48,692 nucleotides of DNA. It comes from Myxococcales bacterium. Its GTDB lineage: Bacteria; Myxococcota_A; Polyangia; Polyangiales; Houyiibacteriaceae. The notes under the pieces were generated by a model. The model ran no database searches. It worked only from the letters and a program-made list of their open reading frames with translations, and had not been told where the DNA came from. Shown piece after piece: positions 10,443 to 17,530 of this stretch. The DNA is taken from the NCBI GenBank assembly GCA_019637115.1, contig JAHBWH010000048.1:1-48692 (forward strand). Direction: 5' to 3'. Made by a program: the position numbers and the translations under genes. Every line of letters begins with the position of its first letter. Positions within the stretch are counted from its first letter, which is position 1.

Positions 10443-11390
10443 CTAGCGCGTGATCTTGCCGAGCACGGCGTTCACCGCCGACGCGCTGCTCATCACGTAG
10501 AAGTGGACCGAGGGCACGCCCTTGTCGAGCAGCTCCTGGGTCTGCGCGGCCGCCCACGAGACGCCGACGTCGAAGGCGTGCTCGGGCTTGGCGCCCTCGA
10601 GCTCGCGCGAGAAGGCCTCGGGGATCTCGCAGTGGAACGTGCGCGCGATGCTCACGAGCTGCCTCGGGCTCGTGAGGATCTTCAGCCCTGGGATGATCGG
10701 CACGTGGACGCCGATCGCGCGGCAGCGCTCGACGAAGTCGAAGTAGTGCCGGTTGTCGAAGAACATCTGCGTGACGATGTACTCGGCGCCCGCGTCGACC
10801 TTCTCCTTGGTGCGGCGGAGATCGGCGTCGAGGTTGGGAGCCTCGAAGTGCTTCTCGGGGTAGCCGCTGCAGCCAATGCAGAACTCCGTGGCGCTCGCGT
10901 CGAGGTAGCTGTCGAGGTAGCGCCCATGGTTCATCTGGACGATCTGCCGGACCAGATCGACCGCGTAGGTGTTCGCGGTGCGCCCCTCGCGGAGCGGCTT
11001 TCGGTAACCCTTGTCGTCGCCGCGGATCGCCAGGACGTTGTCGATGCCGAGGTAGCGCAGCTCGATGAGGAAGTCCTCGGTCTCCTGCTGCGTGAAGCCG
11101 TGGCAGAGGACGTGGGGAACGGCGTCGATCTGGTATTTGTTCTGGATCAGCGCGCAGATGCCGAGCGTCCCGGGCCGCTTGCGCTTCACGTGCCGCTGGA
11201 TGCCGCTCTCGGTCTCCTCGTAGATGACCTCGGCGGGGTGGCTCGTGATGTCGATGAAGGGGGGGCGGTGTTTGACGAGGTCATCCACGAGCGACAACAC
11301 GTTGCCGATGTTGCCGCCCCGCTTGGGGGGGATGATCTCGAAGCTGATGAGCGGCTCCTTGGCGCGCTCGAGGTGCTCGGTGACCTTCAT
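10443..11390 (-). CDS. metF: 5,10-methylenetetrahydrofolate reductase
   Basis: 315-residue flavoenzyme that reduces 5,10-methylene-THF to 5-methyl-THF, the methyl donor for methionine synthesis; cytosolic. It matches the bacterial MetF family in length and motifs: ISFEIIPPKRGG near the N-terminus (Glu18 in the position of the catalytic glutamate), PPFIDITSHP, a GIDNVLAIRGDD strand-loop that contacts FAD, CIGCSGYPEKH, AGAEYIVTQMFFD, and PIIPGLKILTSPRQL. The fold is a TIM barrel. It lies 45 bases downstream of the PAS histidine kinase gene on the same strand. The spacer holds a small inverted repeat (CGGTCG/CGACCG). No riboswitch is evident. Confidence 0.95.
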   Translation of the reverse strand: MKVTEHLERAKEPLISFEIIPPKRGGNIGNVLSLVDDLVKHRPPFIDITSHPAEVIYEETESGIQRHVKRKRPGTLGICALIQNKYQIDAVPHVLCHGFTQQETEDFLIELRYLGIDNVLAIRGDDKGYRKPLREGRTANTYAVDLVRQIVQMNHGRYLDSYLDASATEFCIGCSGYPEKHFEAPNLDADLRRTKEKVDAGAEYIVTQMFFDNRHYFDFVERCRAIGVHVPIIPGLKILTSPRQLVSIARTFHCEIPEAFSRELEGAKPEHAFDVGVSWAAAQTQELLDKGVPSVHFYVMSSASAVNAVLGKITR

Positions 11391-11435
11391 ACGTCTCGCT
11401 CTCGGGCGGTCGTACTACCACCGACCGAGCGAGGT

Positions 11436-13697
11436 TCAACGTGCCGCGTCGTCGCCAGGTGGCGGGAGCGGCGGGAGGGCGACGCAGAAACTGCACCCCT
11501 CGCCCGGCGTACCCGTCGACTCCACCCAGAGCCGCCCCCCATGGGACTCGACGACCTGCCGCGCCAGCGCGAGCCCGACGCCGGTCCCGGGGACGTCGGG
11601 GTCGAGCCGCTCGAAGAGCTCGAAGATCTTCTCGTGATACCGCGAGGGGATGCCGTCGCCGTTGTCTCGCACGTAGACGGCGCCGTCCTCCCGCACGCCG
11701 ATCTCGACGCGAGGGTCCTCGCGCGCCCCAACGTGCTTGACGGCGTTGTCGATGAGGTTCTGGAAGAGCTGCAGCATCCCCGTGCGATCCGCGAAGACCG
11801 TCGGAAGGTGCGGTGACACGGTCACCGTCACGCCGCGACGCTGGACGGCCGCGCGCACTTGCGCCAGCGCCTCCTCCACGATCTCGCGTACGGACAGCTG
11901 CTCGAGCTCTCGCGCGCGTCCGGCGCGCGAGAGCGTGAGCAGGTCGTCGAGGAGCTGCTGCATCCGCGCCGTCGCGCGGACGATGTGCTCGAGGTCGCGC
12001 GGCATGCGGCTCAGGTCGCGCTTGTCGAGATCGCGCGCGAGCAGATCGGCGAAGCCCCGGATCGTGATGAGCGGGCTCTTCAGGTCGTGGCTGACGGTGT
12101 AGTTGAAGCGCTCGAGCTCGGCGTTCTTCGCCTCGAGCTCGCCGACGAGCCGCTCCCGCTCCCGGAGCGCCCGCACGCGCTCGGTCACCTCGACGGCGAC
12201 CCCGATGCTGCCGGCGAGGCGCCCGCGAGGCCCGCGCACCGGCGTGTAGCTCACGTCGAAGACGTGCGCGCCGAGCTGCCGCTGCACGCGGAAGGTTTCG
12301 CCCGCGAGCGCGCGGCGGATGTCCTCCGTGCTCTCCTCGTTGGGGGTGAGCTCGAGCGCGTTCTGGCCGAGCATGGCGGGGGGATCGAAGCCGAGCTTCT
12401 CGACCACCTTCCCGCCCAAGAAGAGCACGCGTCCGTCGGCGTCGAGGTGCCAGAGCATCACGTCGGCGTTCTCCGTCACCAGGCGGAGCTGCGCCTCGCT
12501 GTGCCGGAGCGCGCTCTCGGCGCGGCGTTGCTCGCTGACGTCGATGAACGACGCGAGCGCCGCGTCCACCGGCGCGCCGGACCAACGCTCGATCGGGCGC
12601 GAGCTGACGAGCAGCCAACGCGGCTCGGGATCTCCGACGTCTTGGATGCCGATGAGCTCGTGCTCGCAGACCTCCCCGTGCAGGAGCGAACGCATCACCG
12701 GCAGGCGGTCTGGGCTGATCGGCTCGTCGTGCTGGTCGAAGAGGCGCCAGCGGGGATCCCACGCGTCGTGGCCGTCCAGCGTACGCTGGTCGAGCCGCAG
12801 GATCCGCTGCGCGGCGGGGTTCGAGGCGAGGACGTGCCCGGTCTTGCCGACGACGACGATGCCCTTGGCCATGAGCTGTACGACGGTCCGGTAGCGCGCC
12901 TCGCTCTCGCGGAGGGCGTTCTCGGCCCTCCGGCGCTCGGTGATCTCGTTCGCGATCCAGACCACGGCGGGGTCGCCCTCCCAACCCCCCTCGATGGGCG
13001 CGACGCGCGCCTCGAAGCTGGCGAGCCCGCTCGGGAGGGGCAGCTCGTACTCCACCGCGCGCGGGAGGTCGGTGTCGAGCACCGCGCGGATCTCCGACCT
13101 CACCAGCGCCGCCGCGTCGGCCGGCAAGACCTCGTCGACGCTCCGCCCGAGCGCGGCGCCGCGATCGACCGCGAGGAGCTGCTCGTCGTGGGCGAAGATG
13201 CGGCGGTACACGCCGTGCTCGTCGAGGATGAAGCCGATGCCCGGCAACGCGGCGGCGAAGGCGCGCCCATGGGCCTCACGGCGATCACGCTCGATCTCGA
13301 GCGCCACCACGGCCGTGACGTTCCGGACCGTGCCGCAGATCACCTCGGCGACTCCCTCGGCGGAGCGTCGCACCTTCCCTTCAGCCTCGATCCAAGCGAA
13401 TCCTCCGCCACGACCTCGGATTCGGTGGCGGTTCAGGTACCCCGCCGGACCACCGTCGGCGGTCGCGGCCGCGAGGGCGGCTTGGAAGCCGACCCTGTCC
13501 TCATCGTGGACGAGCGAGAGGTAGTGCTCGAAGGTGTGCTCGAACTCGCCGGGGTCGAGCCCCAGCAGCTCGGCGACGTTCGAAGACCAATCGACTCTGC
13601 CCGACGCGATGTGCCACGACCAAGCGCCGACAGAGCCAGCGCGCAGCGCCTCGTCGAACCAACCTCGATCCGGGCTTGTCCCCCGCGATGCTTCCAC
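11436..13697 (-). CDS. Multi-PAS sensor histidine kinase
   Basis: Soluble sensor kinase of 753 residues with four consecutive PAS/PAC units and no membrane segment. PAS1 (about residues 10-125) includes GAWSWHIASGRVDWSSNVAE. PAS2 follows (about 135-260; GIGFILDEHGVYRRIFAHD). PAS3 is at about 265-390 (GIVVVGKTGHVLASNPAAQ) and PAS4 at about 395-510 (DVMLWHLDADGRVLFLGGK). The HisKA dimerisation helix has the phospho-acceptor His near residue 520-525 in YTVSHDLKSPL. The ATPase domain has NLIDNAVKHV (N box), DNGDGIP (G1) and GTGVGLALARQVV (G2). The GTG at 13697 is chosen. A GTG at 13739 is in frame, but the intervening codons look like promoter sequence. It is divergent from a single-domain response regulator that may be its partner. 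Confidence 0.85.
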   Translation of the reverse strand: MEASRGTSPDRGWFDEALRAGSVGAWSWHIASGRVDWSSNVAELLGLDPGEFEHTFEHYLSLVHDEDRVGFQAALAAATADGGPAGYLNRHRIRGRGGGFAWIEAEGKVRRSAEGVAEVICGTVRNVTAVVALEIERDRREAHGRAFAAALPGIGFILDEHGVYRRIFAHDEQLLAVDRGAALGRSVDEVLPADAAALVRSEIRAVLDTDLPRAVEYELPLPSGLASFEARVAPIEGGWEGDPAVVWIANEITERRRAENALRESEARYRTVVQLMAKGIVVVGKTGHVLASNPAAQRILRLDQRTLDGHDAWDPRWRLFDQHDEPISPDRLPVMRSLLHGEVCEHELIGIQDVGDPEPRWLLVSSRPIERWSGAPVDAALASFIDVSEQRRAESALRHSEAQLRLVTENADVMLWHLDADGRVLFLGGKVVEKLGFDPPAMLGQNALELTPNEESTEDIRRALAGETFRVQRQLGAHVFDVSYTPVRGPRGRLAGSIGVAVEVTERVRALRERERLVGELEAKNAELERFNYTVSHDLKSPLITIRGFADLLARDLDKRDLSRMPRDLEHIVRATARMQQLLDDLLTLSRAGRARELEQLSVREIVEEALAQVRAAVQRRGVTVTVSPHLPTVFADRTGMLQLFQNLIDNAVKHVGAREDPRVEIGVREDGAVYVRDNGDGIPSRYHEKIFELFERLDPDVPGTGVGLALARQVVESHGGRLWVESTGTPGEGCSFCVALPPLPPPGDDAAR

Positions 13698-13760
13698 GCA
13701 CTCTAAGGTATCCGAGGTGGGGCCGTTGGTGGGGCTCACTCGATCGGAGACCAACCCAAC
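13698..13760. promoter_or_regulatory. Short divergent promoter region of the signalling island
   Basis: About 60 bases separate the kinase GTG (13697) from the response-regulator ATG (13761). Both genes must be transcribed from here, or from within each other's 5' codons. It contains the word TAGAGT (minus strand) just before the chosen kinase start, which could be a -10 element. No operator symmetry was recognised. Confidence 0.3.
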
Positions 13761-14192
13761 ATGGTCGCGGACATCCTCCTCGTCGAAGACGATCCCACAC
13801 ACGCGGAGCTCGTGACCCGTGGCTTCGAGTCGATCCCGGCCGACGTGCAGATCCGGCACGTCACGGATGGCGAAGCAGCGCTCGTGCACCTCCAGGCGGC
13901 GCTCCGCGCCGCGAGCCTCCCCGACGTCGTCCTGCTCGACCTGCGCCTCCCGCGGATGGGGGGGCTGGACCTGCTGGAGAGCCTCAAGCAGCACCCCGAG
14001 CTCCGGCGCGTCCCCGTCGTGATCTTGACCTCGTCGAACGCGAGCTCGGACGTGCGGGCGGCGTACGACCGACACGCCAACAGCTACCTCGTCAAACCCC
14101 TCGACCTCGCGAGCCTGACGAACCTGCTCGCGGACCTCGCTCATTATTGGGGTGAGTGCAATCGGCCTCCTCAGCGGGAGAGCGCCTTCTAG
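13761..14192 (+). CDS. Single-domain response regulator (Rcp1/CheY-like)
   Basis: 143-residue receiver protein with no output domain. It starts VADILLVEDDPTHAELV, giving the acidic pair that binds Mg2+. The phospho-acceptor Asp is in VVLLDLRLPRMGGLDLL (about residue 58), the conserved Thr/Ser switch is in VVILTSSNAS, and the Lys is in SYLVKPLD. This is the organisation of Rcp1-type regulators that serve phytochrome or PAS kinases. It is divergent from the four-PAS kinase and immediately upstream of the hybrid kinase, so it may shuttle phosphate between them. Confidence 0.9.
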   Translation: MVADILLVEDDPTHAELVTRGFESIPADVQIRHVTDGEAALVHLQAALRAASLPDVVLLDLRLPRMGGLDLLESLKQHPELRRVPVVILTSSNASSDVRAAYDRHANSYLVKPLDLASLTNLLADLAHYWGECNRPPQRESAF

Positions 14193-14238
14193 ACGAGAGG
14201 TGGCGCGCAGAGAAGCTCCTTCGCAGCAAGCACCCTTC

Positions 14239-14292
14239 GACGAGGAACACCGTCTCGACGAGGAACACCGTCTCGACCAAGAAGCACCGTCT
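14239..14292 (+). repeat. 18-bp tandem repeat, three units
   Basis: Two perfect units of GACGAGGAACACCGTCTC are followed by one degenerate unit, upstream of the hybrid kinase ATG. In the hybrid-kinase frame they would read DEEHRL-DEEHRL-DQEAPS. They would be translated only if the kinase uses the upstream GTG at 14200 in place of the ATG at 14308. Confidence 0.8.
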
Positions 14293-14307
14293 AGGGAATT
14301 TGCGATC

Positions 14308-16275
14308 ATGACCCTCGCCGACACGATGAGCGCACATTGGGACGGCGCGTCCCCACCCGGGACGCCCAACCCCGCGCGCCTGCTCGTCGTGGAGGACGAC
14401 GAGGCGCACGTCGAGCTCTTGCGACGCGCGTGGGAGTCCGCCGCCCACCCCGTCACCTTCGACGTCGTGCGGACACGCGCCGAGGCCTCCGAGCGCCTCG
14501 CGAACGGCGCGCCGGACGTGATCCTCACCGACTTCATCCTGCCCGACGGCAGCGGCCTCGATCTCCTGCCGCTCGCGACCCGAGCGGGCTGCCCGCTCGT
14601 GCTGATGACGAGCCAGGGCGACGAGGCCGTCGCGGTGGAGGCGCTGCGCGGGGGCGCCGCGGACTACATCGTCAAGACACCCGCCACGCTGGACGCGATG
14701 CCCTCGACGGTGTCGCGGGTGTTGCGCGAGCACACCCTCATGGTCTCGCACGCGCGCGCCGAGGCCGCGCTCCGGGCGAGCGAGGAGCGGCTCCGCGCGA
14801 CGCTCGAGAGCCTCGGCGACATCGTGCTCGGCGTCGACGAGAAGGGCATCGTCCGTGACGCCCACGTGCCCGAGGCCCTCGCGGCGATCGTCGGGGAGCC
14901 GAAGGTGGGCGGCGCGCTCGACGACCTCATCCCTCCGAGCATCGTCGCCGAAGTTCGCCGCCTGTCGGAGGCCGCGGCGCACGCGACCACGCACCAGACG
15001 CCCGAGCTCGGCTTCGACCGCGGCGACCACTCGTTCGTCGTCCGCATCTGCCCGCGCCGCGGCGGCGGCGCGACCGTGCTCATCCGCAACGACACGGCGC
15101 GCCGGATCGCCGAGCGCGGCCGCGAGGAGCTCGAGGCCCAGCTCCGGCAGACGCAGCGGCTCGAGACCATCGGCACGCTGACGGGCGGCATCGCGCACGA
15201 CTTCAACAACCTCCTCGTCCCGGTGCTGATCGGCGCGGAGCTCGCGCAGCGCGAGATCCCCGAGGGCTCACCCGCGCGCGCGGCGGTCGATCAGATGATC
15301 ACTGCGTCGTTGCAGGCGCGCGAGCTCGTGCGGCGCCTGCTGATGTTCAGCCAGCACGCCGATTCGGCCAAGGTCCCGGTGGTGCTCCGCCGCGTCGTCG
15401 ACGACGCGCTGCAGCTCGCCCGCGCGGCGGTGCCGACCACGACGGAGATCGACATCCAGCTCGACCGCAGCGCCGGCGTGGTGCTGGCCGACAGCACGCA
15501 GATGCACCAGGTGGTGCTCAACCTCGTGCTCAACGCGCACCAAGCGCTCCCGCCGGAGGGCGGGCGCGTCGAGGTCACGCTCGACGCCGTCACCCTCGAG
15601 GCGCAGCCGAGCGTGCCCGGCGCGAGCGCGCCGCCGCCCGGCATGTATGCGCGGCTCGTCGTGCGTGACCACGGCCAAGGCATGCCGCCCGACGTGCTCG
15701 AGCGCGTCTTCGAGCCGTTCTTCACGACGAAGGCGCCGGGGGCCGGGACGGGGCTCGGGCTGAGCGTCGTGCATGGGATCGTTCGAAGCCATGGCGGGAT
15801 GATCCGCGCGAAGAGCGCGCCGGGCGAGGGCTCCACCTTCGAGGTCCTCTTGCCGCGGATCGGCGGAGACGAGCCGACGACCGGGCGACAGGCGTCCGTG
15901 CCGCGGGGCAGGGGCGAGTCGATCTTGATGGTCGACGACCAGCCGGCGGTCGTGGTCGCGCAGGCGCGGCTCATCGAGCGGCTCGGCTATCGCTGCACCA
16001 CGCTCACGAACCCCGCCGAGGCGCTCGCGCGCGTGCTCGCGGCGCCGAAGGAGTTCGACCTCATCATCACGGACCTCACCATGCCGGAGCTGACGGGCGT
16101 CCAGCTCGCCCACCGCCTCCGGGCGGCCGGGGTCCAAGCGCCGATCGTGTTGCTCTCGGGCTCGTGGTCCACGGAGGGAGACTTCGAGGTCGGCCTCTTC
16201 GACGCGGTCCTCCCCAAGCCCTGCGACGCGGTGACGATGGCGACGAGGCTGCGCGCGGTGCTCGACGCCTGCTGA
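14308..16275 (+). CDS. Hybrid histidine kinase with receiver domains at both ends
   Basis: 655-residue soluble signalling protein. An N-terminal receiver (about residues 20-140) has LLVVEDDEAHVELL, the acceptor Asp in VILTDFILPDGSG and the Lys in DYIVKTPA. A PAS-like segment follows (about 150-260; RLRATLESLGDIVLGVDEKG). The HisKA part has the phospho-acceptor His in GGIAHDFNNLL near residue 297. The ATPase has NLVLNAHQAL, DHGQGMP and GTGLGLSVVHGIV. The C-terminal receiver (about 535-650) has ILMVDDQPAVV and the acceptor in LIITDLTMPELTG. The order Rec-PAS-HisKA-HATPase-Rec suggests a relay integrating an upstream phospho-signal. GTG at 14200 would add 36 residues containing the 18-bp repeats. 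It lies directly downstream of the single-domain regulator. Confidence 0.88.
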   Translation: MTLADTMSAHWDGASPPGTPNPARLLVVEDDEAHVELLRRAWESAAHPVTFDVVRTRAEASERLANGAPDVILTDFILPDGSGLDLLPLATRAGCPLVLMTSQGDEAVAVEALRGGAADYIVKTPATLDAMPSTVSRVLREHTLMVSHARAEAALRASEERLRATLESLGDIVLGVDEKGIVRDAHVPEALAAIVGEPKVGGALDDLIPPSIVAEVRRLSEAAAHATTHQTPELGFDRGDHSFVVRICPRRGGGATVLIRNDTARRIAERGREELEAQLRQTQRLETIGTLTGGIAHDFNNLLVPVLIGAELAQREIPEGSPARAAVDQMITASLQARELVRRLLMFSQHADSAKVPVVLRRVVDDALQLARAAVPTTTEIDIQLDRSAGVVLADSTQMHQVVLNLVLNAHQALPPEGGRVEVTLDAVTLEAQPSVPGASAPPPGMYARLVVRDHGQGMPPDVLERVFEPFFTTKAPGAGTGLGLSVVHGIVRSHGGMIRAKSAPGEGSTFEVLLPRIGGDEPTTGRQASVPRGRGESILMVDDQPAVVVAQARLIERLGYRCTTLTNPAEALARVLAAPKEFDLIITDLTMPELTGVQLAHRLRAAGVQAPIVLLSGSWSTEGDFEVGLFDAVLPKPCDAVTMATRLRAVLDAC

Positions 16276-16315
16276 GGCCCCCGCTCTGCTTTACGCGTTC
16301 ACCCTGTCGTGCTGG

Positions 16316-16598
16316 TTGAATCGCGGCCAAGATGCGGCGCGGGAGGGGCGGCCCCACGCCACGAAGCGGTAGAGCGAAGCGGTCACCTCGAGGCCGACCG
16401 CGCGAAGCGCGCGGCCGACCTCGAGGTGAGAGAAGATCTTCTGCTCTCCGCTTCGTGGCGTGGGGCCGCCCCTCCCACGCCTTCAGGTGCTGAGATCGAA
16501 GGCGGCACCGAACCCGAAGCCGCGTGGTACGCGAGCCTCAGTCGTCCGGAAGCCGGGACGTCCACGGAGCCGCCCGTCAACGGCGGCGATGAAGAAGA
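16316..16598. repeat. Left copy of a ~280-bp inverted repeat containing a long hairpin
   Basis: This segment is repeated in inverted orientation at 17089-17361 with roughly 85-90% identity by eye. Within it, 16341-16369 and 16448-16476 form a perfect 29-bp stem, and the interior holds a second stem (CACCTCGAGG ... CCTCGAGGTG) with a GCGCGAAGCGCGC tip. Where the two copies differ in the stems the changes are mostly compensated, so pairing seems selected. No protein is convincingly encoded. Confidence 0.8.
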
Positions 16599-16646
16599 TC
16601 CCGACCAGCTTCACGCCGAAAGGCACGTGGCCCCGAACCTCGCTGT

Positions 16647-16928
16647 CTAGATCGGCTGCCTCACCGCTGCACGGAGCGCATCGGCGAAATTGTACAAGTC
16701 GCGCACCGACCCGATCGGGTGCCGCGTTTCCTGCTTCGTTTCATCGAGCAGCCCGACGTACTTCTGAGCAGCGTTGAAATGAAGGCGGCAGATCGGGCGG
16801 CGATTGTTGTCGTCTAGAAGGATCGCGAAGTAGCTCTTGGCATCGCGGTACGTGACGCGCGCCGGATCGATCTCACAACACACGATCGCGAGCACGACAC
16901 GGAAGCCATCGAGCTCTTCTTCGGTCGT
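16647..16928 (-). pseudogene. Remnant of a type I restriction endonuclease-like gene (C-terminal part only)
   Basis: The last ~93 residues resemble the C-terminus of the family annotated 'type I restriction endonuclease' (HSDR_N_2 type): TTEEELDGFRVVLAIVC, then RVTYRDAKSYFAILLDDNN, PICRLHFNAAQKYVGLLDE and HPIGSVRDLYNFADAL. Complete relatives are about 350 residues and carry the nuclease fold in the missing N-terminal part. Upstream, the same frame is open to 17150, but it reads low-complexity Arg/Ala/Pro sequence and offers no start codon except GTG at 16895. I therefore call it a decayed fragment. It sits between the two inverted repeats. Codons such as CTA and AGA are commoner here than in neighbours, which suggests transfer. 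Confidence 0.65.
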
Positions 16929-17088
16929 CTCGATACCAGCGCGGGCCTCCTCGGTGGTCGCTGGTAGGGTACGCGTTGACCCCTGACCCCCGTCGGCGAT
17001 GGCTGCGACAGGCGGCCAGGACGGGAGCCGCGGCGGCGCGTTCGCAGGGACGCTGCTCCTCTGGTGGCGCGCGTCGTCTGCTGCCCGT

Positions 17089-17361
17089 CCTCGTCTCCGT
17101 TGACGCGCGGCGCCCCGCTTCCCTGCTTCGCGAATGATGGGGTTCGCGTATCACGTGGCTTCGGGTTCGGCGCCGCCTTCGAGTTCACCACCCGAAGGTG
17201 TGGGAGGGGTGACCCCACGCCGTGGAGCGGAGAGCAGAAGATCCTCTCTCACCTCGAGGTCGGCCGCGCGCTTCGCGCGGTCGGCGTCGAGGTGACCGCT
17301 TCGCTCTACCGCTCCGCGGCGTGGGGTCCCCCTCCCGCGCCGCATCTTGGCTGCGTTTCAA
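17089..17361. repeat. Right copy of the ~280-bp inverted repeat containing a long hairpin
   Basis: Reverse-complement counterpart of 16316-16598. It also folds on itself: an outer stem (about 17193-17220 with 17307-17335) pairs GACCCCACGCCG-type arms that differ from the left copy in sequence but still match each other, apart from one G-T-type mismatch. The inner CACCTCGAGG stem and the GCGCGAAGCGCGC tip are conserved. It marks the outer edge of the island carrying the restriction-gene fragment. From 17362 to 17530 I see nothing recognisable. Confidence 0.8.
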
Positions 17362-17530
17362 CCCCCCACGCGACCAAGTGAGCGCGTACCCCACCGGGCC
17401 GGCCGCGACATCCCGGCGAGACCTGGTTGCGGGGCACTGGAGCTTCCGGCAGCGGGGTAGACGACCGATGAGCCTGGGTCGTCGAGCGGGGTGGCGCGGA
17501 TCCGGAGACGGATCATGATCCCGGCTCCTC

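Noticed and set aside
13740-14537. Long upstream extension of the PAS kinase frame
   Set aside because: It runs antisense through the response regulator and hybrid kinase, which are clear genes. The kinase must start near 13697-13739.
16896-17150. N-terminal part of the restriction-endonuclease-like gene in the open frame
   Set aside because: The frame lacks a start codon and reads Arg/Ala/Pro-rich text overlapping the right inverted repeat. No nuclease motif was found.
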